NCBI RefSeq assembly: GCF_900102515.1
Contig: NZ_FMVS01000006.1
Span: 25,845-89,844, forward strand
Direction of reading: 5' to 3'
From: Butyrivibrio sp. INlla14
Lineage (GTDB): Bacteria > Bacillota > Clostridia > Lachnospirales > Lachnospiraceae
Length of the DNA stretch: 64,000 bases
Shown: positions 32,729-41,870 of the stretch, piece after piece
Layout of the letters: every line of letters begins with the position of its first letter
Position numbering within the stretch: the stretch's first letter is position 1
Notes under the pieces: model-generated
Told to the model about the DNA's origin: nothing
The model's input: only the letters and a program-made list of their open reading frames with translations
Databases searched by the model: none
Program-made: the position numbers and the translations under genes

Positions 32729-34297
32729 TTATTCTTCGTTCTGATGCCAGTATTTGCCATCTGTCATGCGGTAGCCTACAGCTTCCATCAGGTGTATTTC
32801 CTTTATCTCGGGAGAAGCATCTATATCTGCAATTGTCCTTGCTACGCGCAGAATCTTGTGATAGGCCCTGGCACTAAGCTCCATAGAGCAAAAGGCATGC
32901 TCTAAAAAGGCCTGCTCTCTAAAGCCAAGCTGACAGTATTTCTTGATGTCAGCGGGGGTCATTTCACTGTTAAAACGGATGCTTGTTCCCTTAAAACGCT
33001 CCTTTTGCACCTGCCTTGCTTTTAAGACTCTTTCCCGGATTGTCTTACTGCTTTCATTTACTCTTTTTGTCTTTTCCGTAAGGTCTGAAATATCAACTCT
33101 TGGAGCTTCCACGCAGATATCAATCCTATCAAGTATGGGGCCGGAAATATGGCCCAGATACCTTCTGATCTCATTGGGAGTGCATTTGCATCTGTTTCTG
33201 TCGGGATAATAGCCGCAGGGACAAGGATTCAGGGCCCCTACTAATTGGAAATCCGATGGATAGGTGAAATTGCCCTTGGCTCTTACTATGTTGACACGTC
33301 TGTCCTCAATTGGCTGACGCAAAAGATCTAACTTGGACCTTGGGAATTCCGGCATTTCATCAAGGAAAAGAACTCCTCTGTGTGCCATGGATATGACGCC
33401 GGGACGAGGTATGTTGCCACCACCAGTCAGAGCTGTCTCGGTGATAAGGTGATGAGGACTCATGAAAGGCCTCTTAGTGATAAGTGCTTCATTTTCTCCC
33501 AGCATCCCCGCTACAGAATAGATTGTGGAAACTTCAAGACTCTCTGACAGCGAGAGAGGAGGCAGGATAGTTGGGATCCTCTTGGCTACCATGCTCTTTC
33601 CGGAACCTGGCGGACCTACGATCAGAATATGATGAAAACCTGCCGCGGCTACTTCTACAGCTCTTTTTACAGCGGCCTGACCATTGATATCTGAGAAGTC
33701 TACGTCCACATCCTCATATTCACTTTTTCTAAAAAGTTCTCCAATATCAACTCTAGTTGGGGAGATAAGAGAGTCTCTTTCCTTTTCTGAAGCGTTTAGA
33801 TAGGCCACAGCTTCCGGAAGAGAAGAGATGCCAACGACCTTGATGCCTTCAATGACGGCACCTTCCCTTGCATTGACCTTTGGCAAAAGAACTGTCTTAA
33901 AGCCGGCTTCCTTGGCCTTGATAACGATTGGAAGTGTTCCGCTTATATGCTTTACTTCCCCATCAAGTCCAAGTTCGCCCAGAACCAATATATCTTTTAG
34001 ATTATCTTCGGGGATTTCCCCGAGTGCAGACAATATTCCTATTGCTACAGGAAGATCAACTATGATTCCTTCCTTTTTGATGTCTGCAGGAGATAGGTTA
34101 ATGGTGACCTTGGAAGCGGGAATCTTAAATCCCATGTTTTTCAAAGCTACCCGGACTCTGTCGCCTGCTTCCTTGACTTCGCCACTCATAAAACCCACCA
34201 TGCTAAAGCCTGGTAAACCATCTGAAACATCCACTTCAACCTGCAAAAGGTATGAGGAAATGCCATGGACAGCACCAGAAAAAATAGAACTGAACAT
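32729..34297 (-). CDS. comM: ComM/YifB-family AAA+ ATPase (Mg-chelatase-like)
   Basis: Hexameric helicase that promotes branch migration during natural transformation. 522 residues: N-terminal Lon-like ChlI domain (about 1-190; GLPGFSMVGFMSGEVKEAGDRVRVALKNMGF, KVTINLSPADIKKEG), AAA+ core with Walker A GPPGSGKSM (about 230-238), LFLDEMPEF and the CPCGYYPDRNRCKCTP cysteine cluster (about 370-387) typical of the family, and a C-terminal Mg_chelatase_C region with SARAYHKILRVARTIAD. Upstream is the 450-bp regulatory region of the divergent ABC operon. Confidence 0.95.
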   Translation of the reverse strand: MFSSIFSGAVHGISSYLLQVEVDVSDGLPGFSMVGFMSGEVKEAGDRVRVALKNMGFKIPASKVTINLSPADIKKEGIIVDLPVAIGILSALGEIPEDNLKDILVLGELGLDGEVKHISGTLPIVIKAKEAGFKTVLLPKVNAREGAVIEGIKVVGISSLPEAVAYLNASEKERDSLISPTRVDIGELFRKSEYEDVDVDFSDINGQAAVKRAVEVAAAGFHHILIVGPPGSGKSMVAKRIPTILPPLSLSESLEVSTIYSVAGMLGENEALITKRPFMSPHHLITETALTGGGNIPRPGVISMAHRGVLFLDEMPEFPRSKLDLLRQPIEDRRVNIVRAKGNFTYPSDFQLVGALNPCPCGYYPDRNRCKCTPNEIRRYLGHISGPILDRIDICVEAPRVDISDLTEKTKRVNESSKTIRERVLKARQVQKERFKGTSIRFNSEMTPADIKKYCQLGFREQAFLEHAFCSMELSARAYHKILRVARTIADIDASPEIKEIHLMEAVGYRMTDGKYWHQNEE

Positions 34298-34471
34298 TAT
34301 TACCTCTTTCTATTTGGCATAGACAAAATCGACTGGGTAATTATATATAATCCCTCCAGATAAATCTTTGGGATTTTCTTAATGTTTTCTTAAGATTTTA
34401 TGTATGTCGGTATAACGATAACACTAAGACGCAACAATAATAATAGAACAATATGACTGGCTACTGACAAT

Positions 34472-34590
34472 GTGCACAAATGATCAAAAGCCCGCTACTG
34501 GTGCGGTTTTGCGTGCGCACCCGATTGCGCCAAACGTTACCGGTAACGTAACCGAAAACGTTTCCGGCTCAAAAGTCAATGTGCACATTG
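34472..34590 (+). promoter_or_regulatory. Cluster of palindromic operator candidates upstream of the galactoside ABC operon
   Basis: Within 120 bp: GTGCAC (34472-34477), GTGCGCAC (34513-34520), the perfect 16-bp palindrome ACGTTACCGGTAACGT (34534-34549), the near-perfect CCGAAAACGTTTCCGG (34552-34567) and the perfect 14-bp CAATGTGCACATTG (34577-34590). The AACGTT-centred sites have the central CG step typical of LacI/CcpA-family operators. At least two different regulators seem likely. A comM promoter on the other strand may share this region. Confidence 0.65.
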
Positions 34591-34628
34591 TATAAAAAGG
34601 TAAACAGTTTATCATACAAAATGCTTTA

Positions 34629-34657
34629 TTGACAAAAAAGTGCACAAAGAATACACT
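34629..34657 (+). promoter_or_regulatory. Promoter of the galactoside ABC operon
   Basis: TTGACA (34629-34634), a 17-bp spacer and TACACT (34652-34657). The spacer contains GTGCAC (34640-34645). The start codon of the binding-protein gene is 95 nt downstream. Confidence 0.7.
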
Positions 34658-34675
34658 TTTTTATAGAGCAACCGA

Positions 34676-34690
34676 TTGCGCTTTGCGCAA
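34676..34690 (+). promoter_or_regulatory. TTGCGC/GCGCAA operator downstream of the ABC promoter
   Basis: TTGCGC-TTT-GCGCAA, perfect 6-bp arms, starting about 19 nt after the -10 box, a typical roadblock position. The same half-sites with a different spacer occur at 36-53 upstream of the GH53 galactanase, suggesting one regulator for both, probably the LacI-family protein at 38513. Inferred. Confidence 0.6.
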
Positions 34691-34751
34691 CCGACAAAAT
34701 GCTATCAACATACCGTTGATTGGCATATTTAATATTTATGGAGGAAATAAA

Positions 34752-36086
34752 ATGAAAAAGAAATTGGTATCTGTTTTATTAACAGCTGCAATGGGCGCTT
34801 CTCTTTTAGCAGGATGTGGCCAGCAGGCAGCAGACACAACACAGACAAGCGAGCCAGCTCAGACAACTGAGACAACTGAAGCAGCTCCTGCTACTGAGAC
34901 AACTGAGGCAGCTCCAGAAGCTTCTGCAGAAGTTGATCCAGCAGCTTATGATGGCAAGGAAGTTAAGGTTTGGGTTGCTGAGAACGTAGTAGACTTCACA
35001 AACGAGCAGATCGAAGCTTTCAAGACTGCATATCCACAGTATGCAGGTGTTAACTTCACAGTAGAGGCAGTTGGTGAAGGTGATGCTGCTGGTAACATGA
35101 TCACAGACGTTACAGCAGGCGCTGATGTATTCGGATTCGCACAGGATCAGCTTACAAGACTTGTAACAGCTAACGCACTTGAGGAAGTTAACCCAGATTA
35201 CCTTTCAGCTGTAGAGTCAGCAAACTCAGCTGGTGTTGTTGAGGCTGGTAAGGTTGGCGGAACACTTTATGCTTATCCTATGACAGCTGATAACGGATAT
35301 TTCCTTTACTATGATAAGAGCGTTGTAACAGATCCTTCTACACTTGAGGGAATCATTGAGCAGTGCGAAGCTGCAGGCAAGAACTTCTACATGGATATGA
35401 CAGGATGGTATCAGGTAGCATTCTTCTTCGGAACAGGATGCCAGCTTACATATGATACAGACGATCAGGGTAACTTCACAGGATGCAATGTTGACTATGC
35501 TTCAGATAAGGGTCTTGTAGCTCTTAAGGAGATGATCGAGGTTGCTTCTTCATCAGCTTACCAGGCTGGTTCTTCAGCAGGCGATGCTGTTAACTATGCA
35601 GCAATCATCGATGGAACATGGGATGCAGATACAGTAAAGAGCGTTCTTGGCGACAACTATGCTTGTGCTAAGCTTCCTACATTCACAGGTTCTGATGGAA
35701 ACACATACCAGCTCAGCGGATTCAACGGATGCAAGCTTCTTGGTGTTAAGCCACAGGAAGACGAAGATAAGCTTCAGATCTGTGATGACCTTGCTTACTA
35801 CCTTACAAGCGAAGAAGTTCAGCTTGCAAGATTCAACGCAGTTGGCTGGGGCCCTTCAAACTTAAATGCACAGGCTTCAGACGCAGTTAAGGCTAACGAA
35901 GCTCTTTCAGCTCTTGCAGAGCAGTTCGCATACACAATTCCTCAGGGCAACTATCCTGGAGATTATTGGACACGTGCTGAGTCCCTTGCAGGCGATGTTA
36001 AGGATTCATTCCAGAAGGCTTCTGACGAAGACCTTACAAAGGCTCTTGAAGCATATCAGGCTGACCTTGAGTCTTATGCTAAATAA
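34752..36086 (+). CDS. Sugar ABC transporter substrate-binding lipoprotein (MalE-like)
   Basis: 444 residues from ATG 34752 (RBS GGAGG 34740-34744), giving a lipoprotein signal MKKKLVSVLLTAAMGASLLAGC; the open frame runs 41 codons upstream but lacks a signal there. After the lipid-bearing cysteine a Thr/Glu/Ala-rich linker with repeated TTEAAP units leads to a type I periplasmic-binding-fold domain (family 1/MalE, from about residue 75; KEVKVWVAENVVDFTNEQIEAF). Gene context (MalF/MalG-like permeases, LacI regulator, GH35 beta-galactosidase) points to galacto-oligosaccharides. Strong codon bias suggests high expression. Confidence 0.9.
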   Translation: MKKKLVSVLLTAAMGASLLAGCGQQAADTTQTSEPAQTTETTEAAPATETTEAAPEASAEVDPAAYDGKEVKVWVAENVVDFTNEQIEAFKTAYPQYAGVNFTVEAVGEGDAAGNMITDVTAGADVFGFAQDQLTRLVTANALEEVNPDYLSAVESANSAGVVEAGKVGGTLYAYPMTADNGYFLYYDKSVVTDPSTLEGIIEQCEAAGKNFYMDMTGWYQVAFFFGTGCQLTYDTDDQGNFTGCNVDYASDKGLVALKEMIEVASSSAYQAGSSAGDAVNYAAIIDGTWDADTVKSVLGDNYACAKLPTFTGSDGNTYQLSGFNGCKLLGVKPQEDEDKLQICDDLAYYLTSEEVQLARFNAVGWGPSNLNAQASDAVKANEALSALAEQFAYTIPQGNYPGDYWTRAESLAGDVKDSFQKASDEDLTKALEAYQADLESYAK

Positions 36087-36121
36087 TTTGCTTTAATAAG
36101 CGATTGTTTGACTGATCAATG

Positions 36122-36156
36122 TTCTTCCGGCGGAAATATTTTTTTCGCCGGAAGAA
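36122..36156 (+). other. Intercistronic hairpin after the binding-protein gene
   Basis: TTCTTCCGGCG (36122-36132) pairs with CGCCGGAAGAA (36146-36156) around an A/T loop. No T-run follows the stem, so it more likely stabilises the binding-protein mRNA or gives partial attenuation before the permease genes, as in many binding-protein operons. Confidence 0.7.
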
Positions 36157-36189
36157 TTACTGTATATAAAACATTTGGAGGAAGCTGGT

Positions 36190-37590
36190 ATGGCTAAAAC
36201 AAAAGATGGCCAGAAAAAGAAAAATGCAGTAGCTAATTTCCTTGGGGTTCTTGGAAACGATATTAAGGATATTGGCGTAACATTTAAGGAGGGGGATTTT
36301 AAGACAAGATTATCATTTCTGATCTTTGGATTTGGATCTCTTCTTAGGGGATTGTGGCTGCGCGGCCTTACTCTTCTGGCTGCAGAAGCAGGTCTTTTAT
36401 ATTTCATTATCTCATTTGGATGGCAATATATGTCCAAGATCACAACTCTTGGAACAGTTGCTACAACCAAGCAGGGTAGAAAAACTGTTTATGGAGACAA
36501 CAGCTTTTTGATCTTGCTGTTTGGTCTTCTGACTATATTTGCGGTTATTGCCTTTATTGCAATTTGGAGAATCAATGTCAGGGTAAATCGCAATGAACAG
36601 CTTATTTTAAAGAACGGCAGAACGCTTCCTACAAATGGAGATGATTTCAAGTCACTTTTTGATTCAAACTTTGACAAGACACTTCTTGCTCTTCCTGTAA
36701 CAGGAATTTTTGTATTTACCGTTTTACCTATTATTTTCATGATCTGTATAGCATTTACTAATTACGATGCTAACCATCAGCCGCCTTCAAATCTCTTTTC
36801 CTGGGTTGGACTTGAGAACTTTAAGAATCTGTTTTCTTTCGGAACAGCCGGATTTGGTGGAACTTTCGTAGTAGTACTTGTATGGACTTTGGTTTGGGCA
36901 TTCTTTGCTACATTTATTGATTATTTCCTTGGAATAGCAGTAGCAATGCTGATCAACAAGAAAGGTATCCGTTTTAAGAAGCTCTGGAGAACAATTCTTG
37001 TTATGACAATTGCTGTTCCTCAGTTTGTTTCACTTCTTTATGTTTCAAAGCTCTTTGCAAATGACGGACTTATCAATGGATATCTCCTGAAGTGGGGCGT
37101 AATTGACCAGGCTATTCAGTTCTGGGTAAACCCAACACTTGCAAAGATCACGATCATTGTGGTAAACATCTGGATCGGTATTCCTTACATGATGCTTATT
37201 GCAACTGGACTTCTTATGAATATTCCTGAAGATCTCTATGAGAGTGCAAGAATAGACGGTGCAACTCCATGGCAGATGTTCGTTAATATTACAATGCCTT
37301 ACATGCTGTTTGTAACAGGACCTTTCCTTCTTACACAGTACACAGGAAACCTTAATAACTTTAACGTTATATTCCTTCTGACACAGGGCCAGCCCAAGAC
37401 TGGAAACCTTGTTGGTGGAGCAGGCCGTACAGACCTTCTTATCACCTGGCTTTATAAGATGACCATCAACGACACCAACTATCGTATGGCTGCTGTTATC
37501 GGTATCATGGTATTTGTTGTTACAGCGGGTATAAGCCTTGTTGTTTATAACTTATTACCATCAGTTAAGGATGAGGAGGGATTCCAATAA
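36190..37590 (+). CDS. ABC transporter permease, MalF-like
   Basis: 466 residues from ATG 36190 (GGAGGA 8 nt upstream; in-frame TTG 36175 rejected). The protein has an extended N-terminal part with two or three membrane segments (about 48-80 and 110-130), as in MalF, then the binding-protein-dependent permease domain of six helices. The EAA loop that docks the ATPase reads YESARIDGATPWQMFVNITMPYM. It forms the channel with the next gene. No ATPase gene follows, so a shared MsmK-type ATPase elsewhere is expected. Confidence 0.92.
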   Translation: MAKTKDGQKKKNAVANFLGVLGNDIKDIGVTFKEGDFKTRLSFLIFGFGSLLRGLWLRGLTLLAAEAGLLYFIISFGWQYMSKITTLGTVATTKQGRKTVYGDNSFLILLFGLLTIFAVIAFIAIWRINVRVNRNEQLILKNGRTLPTNGDDFKSLFDSNFDKTLLALPVTGIFVFTVLPIIFMICIAFTNYDANHQPPSNLFSWVGLENFKNLFSFGTAGFGGTFVVVLVWTLVWAFFATFIDYFLGIAVAMLINKKGIRFKKLWRTILVMTIAVPQFVSLLYVSKLFANDGLINGYLLKWGVIDQAIQFWVNPTLAKITIIVVNIWIGIPYMMLIATGLLMNIPEDLYESARIDGATPWQMFVNITMPYMLFVTGPFLLTQYTGNLNNFNVIFLLTQGQPKTGNLVGGAGRTDLLITWLYKMTINDTNYRMAAVIGIMVFVVTAGISLVVYNLLPSVKDEEGFQ

Positions 37591-38471
37591 TGGCTAAGAA
37601 TTCAATGGGTTCTATGAAAAGAAAAAGAGCTTTAGGTAACTTCTTTGGTTACATTTTACTTATACTCATAAGCCTTATATGGCTCTTTCCATATTTTGGC
37701 TTGCTTATGGCCAGCTTCAGGTCATATGTTCCAGAAGTAGAGTATGGCGGAATGGTAGATTATATTATTCCTCACACATTCTCTTTGGATAACTACAGAT
37801 TCCTCTTTAATGGGGAAACAAACTATGTGAGATGGTATTGCAACACACTCGTTATTTCTATATTCGTTTCACTTTTTAACACCATCATTGTATTATGCGT
37901 AAGCTATGCACTTTCACGTATGAGATTTAAGGGAAGAACATTCCTTATGAGATTCTGGCTCATCCTTGGAATGTTCCCTGGATTCCTTACAATGATCTGT
38001 CTGTACTTCCTGTTAAAGCAGATGGGACTTACTCAGGCAGGTGCTGTGCCAGGTCTTATCCTTGTATCTATAGCAAGTTCAGGTATGGGCTACTATGTAT
38101 GTAAGGGATATTTTGATACAATACCTAAGGCTCTTGATGAGGCAGCCAGAATTGATGGCGCTTCCCGTGCAAGGATTTTCTTTACAATGATCATTCCTAT
38201 GGCCAAGCCTATCATTATCTACACAGCCCTTGTTGCATTCATGGGACCATGGTGTGATTATGTATTTGCTTCTTATATCGCTTTTGGCCATGATAAGAGC
38301 TATAACGTTGCGGTTGCCATGCAGAGATGGATGGTTGTTGGCGACTATCAGGGATACTTCACAAGATTCTGCGCAGGCGGTATTGTGGTTGCAGTTCCTG
38401 TAACTATCCTCTTCATGTTCCTTCAGAAATACTACGTTGAGGGCGTAACTGGTGGTGCAGTTAAGGGCTGA
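37590..38471 (+). CDS. ABC transporter permease, MalG-like
   Basis: 293 residues, six membrane helices. The EAA loop is present as DEAARIDGASRARIFFTMIIPMAKP. N-terminal basic stretch, then YILLILISLIWLFPYFGLLMASF. It overlaps the MalF-like stop by 1 nt (TAATG), so the two subunits are coupled. Ends 41 nt before the LacI-family regulator. Confidence 0.92.
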   Translation: MAKNSMGSMKRKRALGNFFGYILLILISLIWLFPYFGLLMASFRSYVPEVEYGGMVDYIIPHTFSLDNYRFLFNGETNYVRWYCNTLVISIFVSLFNTIIVLCVSYALSRMRFKGRTFLMRFWLILGMFPGFLTMICLYFLLKQMGLTQAGAVPGLILVSIASSGMGYYVCKGYFDTIPKALDEAARIDGASRARIFFTMIIPMAKPIIIYTALVAFMGPWCDYVFASYIAFGHDKSYNVAVAMQRWMVVGDYQGYFTRFCAGGIVVAVPVTILFMFLQKYYVEGVTGGAVKG

Positions 38472-38512
38472 CGCCTTCCGGAAGCTAAGTGAGAACGAAA
38501 GGTATAATATTT

Positions 38513-39511
38513 ATGCCAGACGATAAAATTACAATAGACGATGTGGCCAGGGCGCTTGGCATATCCAAGACTACCGTATCCAGGGCAATTTCTGGTAAGG
38601 GCAGGGTTGGATTTGATACCAAGGCCAAGGTCATGGAGTATATAGAAAAACATAATTACAGGCCAAATGTCATGGCAAGAGCACTTGCTCAGCAGAGAAC
38701 TTTCAATATTGGAGTGGTGTGGCCAGATGACTACAATGCTGTGGATCTTCCTTTTTTTCAGAGATGCATGATAGGCATGAGCGAGATAACATCGAGTTTT
38801 GGCTATGATATAGTTGTTTCCCTGATAGCAGGCGGCGATATTTCCGGACTTAGGAGAATCATAGAAAACCATAAGGTTGACGGTGTTATCCTTACAAGGA
38901 CAATGGTAAACGATGCGCCGGCTGAATATCTGAAGGAGGCAGGCATCCCGTTTGTAGCCATAGGCAAGACTACAGACCCGGATATTATCTCTGTTGACAA
39001 TGACAATTATGACGCCTGTAAGGAACTTACGTCGATTCTTCTTGCAAAGGGGCTTCGCAAACTTGCGCTTATAGGCGGTTCTACTAACCACTATATTACA
39101 AGAACCAGATATGAAGGCTTTGCAGCAGCCTTTGAGGAACTCAAGCTGGATATTGACCAGAATCTTATTTATCTGGATGTTGATAACAACTTAAGAGTTG
39201 CTGGAATAATAAAAAGCCTTCTTAAGAAGAATATTGATGGCGTTATCTGTATGGATGACAGCATTGCAGGAGAAGTTATAGCAAGATGCAGAGATGAGCA
39301 TATAAAGATTCCTGAGGATCTTCGTGTTGCATCTTTTTACAATAGTTCACTTCTTGACAGTACAATTCCTTCTGTGACATCACTGAATTTTAATGACAAG
39401 AATCTTGGAGCCGAGGCGGCCAGAACTCTTCTGGCGATAATAGACGGTGAAAATGTACAGAACAAGATGCTTAGAAATTATGAGGTTATATTAAAAGAAA
39501 GCACCAAGTAA
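38513..39511 (+). CDS. LacI/GalR-family transcriptional regulator
   Basis: 332 residues from ATG 38513 (AGAACGAAAGG upstream). HTH with hinge at about 6-60: ITIDDVARALGISKTTVSRAISGKGRVGFDTKAKVMEYIEKHNYRPN. Then a periplasmic-binding-protein-like sugar sensor domain (NIGVVWPDDYNAVDLPFF, DGVILTRTMV, LIGGSTNHYITRTRYEGF, DGVICMDDSIAGEVI). Located inside the transporter-GH35 operon, so it most likely controls it through one of the palindromes near 34.5 kb, and perhaps the GH53 gene. Inducer inferred to be a galactoside. Confidence 0.92.
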   Translation: MPDDKITIDDVARALGISKTTVSRAISGKGRVGFDTKAKVMEYIEKHNYRPNVMARALAQQRTFNIGVVWPDDYNAVDLPFFQRCMIGMSEITSSFGYDIVVSLIAGGDISGLRRIIENHKVDGVILTRTMVNDAPAEYLKEAGIPFVAIGKTTDPDIISVDNDNYDACKELTSILLAKGLRKLALIGGSTNHYITRTRYEGFAAAFEELKLDIDQNLIYLDVDNNLRVAGIIKSLLKKNIDGVICMDDSIAGEVIARCRDEHIKIPEDLRVASFYNSSLLDSTIPSVTSLNFNDKNLGAEAARTLLAIIDGENVQNKMLRNYEVILKESTK

Positions 39512-39516
39512 TCAAA

Positions 39517-39553
39517 CAGGGCGATGATAGTAATAGTATTTATCACCGCCCTG
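39517..39553 (+). other. Hairpin between the LacI-family gene and the GH35 gene
   Basis: CAGGGCGATGATA (39517-39529) and TATCACCGCCCTG (39541-39553) pair with one mismatch around an 11-nt loop. No T-run follows, so partial attenuation or mRNA processing is more likely than full termination. Confidence 0.6.
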
Positions 39554-39572
39554 AATTATTGAGGAAAATATT

Positions 39573-41810
39573 ATGAAAATTACTAGCAAAACGCAGCTTG
39601 GATACGACAATGTAAGTCTTCTTGTGGACGGCAAAAGATGGTTTCCTATGATGGGAGAGATGCACTTTAGCAGATATCCCAAAAAGAACTGGGAAGAGGA
39701 ATTATGTAAGATGAAGGCTGGAGGAATAGATATAGTTTCACTCTATGTCATTTGGATTCATCATGAGGAAATACAGGGCCAGTTCGATTTTACAGGCGAC
39801 AGATGCCTTAGGGATTTCCTTGAAACAGTAAAAAGAGTTGGCATGTACAGCATTCTAAGAATTGGACCATGGGCTCACGGCGAAGCCAGAAACGGCGGCT
39901 TCCCTGACTGGGTACTTGAGGATGCAAGAAAAAAGGGTTATGAAGTAAGATCCAATGATCCTTTATATCTTTCACATGTAAAGAAATTCTATGAAAAGAC
40001 CTATGAGCAGGCTAAGGGCTTTTTCATCAAAGACGAGGGCCCTATTATCGGAATCCAGATTGAGAACGAGTATGGCCATTGCGGAGGCTTCTCAGGAGAA
40101 AAAGGCGAAGAACACATGCGCACCCTCAAAAAGATGGCCCAGGAAATTGGCTTTGATGCTCCAATTTATACAGCAACAGGCTGGGGCGGAGCAGTGACTG
40201 GCGGCATGCTTCCTGTAATGGGTGGCTACTGCGAGGCACCATGGGACCAGAGACTTGGCGAGATCGAGCCTAGTGGCAATTACATCTTTACAAGGGAGAG
40301 AAATGACCACAACATCGGTTCTGATCATGGACTGGGAGCCGGCATCACTTTTGATATGGAAAAATTCCCATTCCTTACAGCTGAGCTTGGTGGAGGCCTT
40401 CAGGTAACTCACCACAGAAGACCAATTGCTTCGGGCCTTGATACAGCTGCTATGTCCATGGTAAAAATGGCAAGCGGAGCAAATCTTTTGGGATATTACA
40501 TGTACCATGGCGGAACTAATCCTAAGGGAAAACTTACAACTCTTCAGGAATGCAGAGAAACAGGCTATCCTAATGATCTTCCTGAGTATTCCTATGATTT
40601 TAATGCTCCTCTTCGCGAGTATGGACAGATGGAGGATACCTACAGAGAGGTAAGACTTCTTGCTGCTTTTGTTCACGATTTTGGAAATGATCTTTGCGAC
40701 ATGCCTCTTTGCGAGCAGCCTGGAAACCCTCTTAAGCCAGATAATCTTACAGACCTCAGGATTTCTGTGAGATACAAGAAAAAGAAAAACGAAGATGGCA
40801 GGGAGTACAATTCTGGTTATTTGTTTGTCAATAACTACCAGAGAAGGTACGAGATGGCGCTTCACAAGGAAAAAGAATTAAAGGCCTATGCTGAGGATGG
40901 AAAGACTGTACTTGCAAGTTTCGCTGGCCGTGATGTAGAAGATGGAAACTTTTTCTTTTACCCATTTAACATGGAAGTTGGAAAAAATGCCCTTCTTACT
41001 ATAGATGCAACTCCTATGTGCGTGATCCATGATATAGACGCTGACCACCACAATGCTTACGTATTCTACACTGATACTGACAGGGGAGTGACCATGGACG
41101 TATCAGGTGATCTTGGTGGTGATCAGATAATTGTTTTAAGCAGAGAGGAAGCTCTCCATGGCAGCAAGGCTGTAATCGGCTCTAGAGAACACCTTATTAT
41201 TTCAAAGGCTGATGCAATAACATGTCCTGATGGCAGTGTTAATCTCTTGTATGAGACTGATGAGAATGCAAAGCTTGTATTCAGGGCCTTCCCTGAACTT
41301 TCAGCTGTAAATGACTCTTTTACCTGTAAAAAGAAATCGGATATAGCTGAAGGCTACACTTCGTCAGAGGTTTTTGCTATATATGAGAGCAAAAATGAGT
41401 ATACAAATGATGCAAGTGTAGAAGTAACTCAGATAAAAGAGCCTGCCTCATATCTTGAAGCACCTGACAGATATGGTAAAAATGACAGAGCTTTTTATGA
41501 AGTTAATGTAAAAGGAATCCCTGAGGATTCAAACGAAGTTTATATGCATATAGGCTATGAAGGCGACACTGCTGCTTTGTTGGTAGGTGGAGAAATTGCT
41601 ACAGACAGCTTCTATACTGGACAGGAGTGGGAGATAGGCCTTAAAAGGTATGCAGATACAGAGTTTAGAGGCGAGATAGTCATGACTCCACTGTATGAGA
41701 GTGACAAAGAAAAAATGTACCTGCAGAACTGGCCTGCTATGGAAGAGGGCAAGGCATTAAGATTAAATCAGATACGATTAACTACACAATATACTATCAA
41801 AATTTCATAA
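39573..41810 (+). CDS. Glycoside hydrolase family 35 beta-galactosidase
   Basis: 745 residues, no signal peptide, so cytoplasmic. The GH35 barrel (about 10-330) has RWFPMMGEMHFSRYPKKNWEEELCKMKAGGIDIVSLYVIWIHHE, the acid/base Glu in GIQIENEYG (about residue 169) and the nucleophile Glu in FLTAELGGG (about 272). Beta-sandwich domains follow. It would hydrolyse terminal beta-galactose from imported galacto-oligosaccharides. The upstream transporter and LacI gene support this. A terminator closes the locus. Confidence 0.93.
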   Translation: MKITSKTQLGYDNVSLLVDGKRWFPMMGEMHFSRYPKKNWEEELCKMKAGGIDIVSLYVIWIHHEEIQGQFDFTGDRCLRDFLETVKRVGMYSILRIGPWAHGEARNGGFPDWVLEDARKKGYEVRSNDPLYLSHVKKFYEKTYEQAKGFFIKDEGPIIGIQIENEYGHCGGFSGEKGEEHMRTLKKMAQEIGFDAPIYTATGWGGAVTGGMLPVMGGYCEAPWDQRLGEIEPSGNYIFTRERNDHNIGSDHGLGAGITFDMEKFPFLTAELGGGLQVTHHRRPIASGLDTAAMSMVKMASGANLLGYYMYHGGTNPKGKLTTLQECRETGYPNDLPEYSYDFNAPLREYGQMEDTYREVRLLAAFVHDFGNDLCDMPLCEQPGNPLKPDNLTDLRISVRYKKKKNEDGREYNSGYLFVNNYQRRYEMALHKEKELKAYAEDGKTVLASFAGRDVEDGNFFFYPFNMEVGKNALLTIDATPMCVIHDIDADHHNAYVFYTDTDRGVTMDVSGDLGGDQIIVLSREEALHGSKAVIGSREHLIISKADAITCPDGSVNLLYETDENAKLVFRAFPELSAVNDSFTCKKKSDIAEGYTSSEVFAIYESKNEYTNDASVEVTQIKEPASYLEAPDRYGKNDRAFYEVNVKGIPEDSNEVYMHIGYEGDTAALLVGGEIATDSFYTGQEWEIGLKRYADTEFRGEIVMTPLYESDKEKMYLQNWPAMEEGKALRLNQIRLTTQYTIKIS

Positions 41811-41823
41811 ATTGACTTATAAT

Positions 41824-41859
41824 AGTGGTATCGGAATTATGTTTTCCGATACCACTTTT
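41824..41859 (+). terminator. Terminator after the GH35 gene
   Basis: AGTGGTATCGGA (41824-41835) pairs perfectly with TCCGATACCACT (41845-41856), followed by TTTTG. The next gene's RBS starts right at its end, so read-through probably feeds that small gene. Confidence 0.85.
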
Positions 41860-41870
41860 GAGGTATGAAA

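Noticed and set aside
40092..40865. 257-residue minus-strand frame opposite the GH35 gene
   Set aside because: Lies wholly within a clear GH35 frame with both catalytic glutamates; no recognisable motifs.
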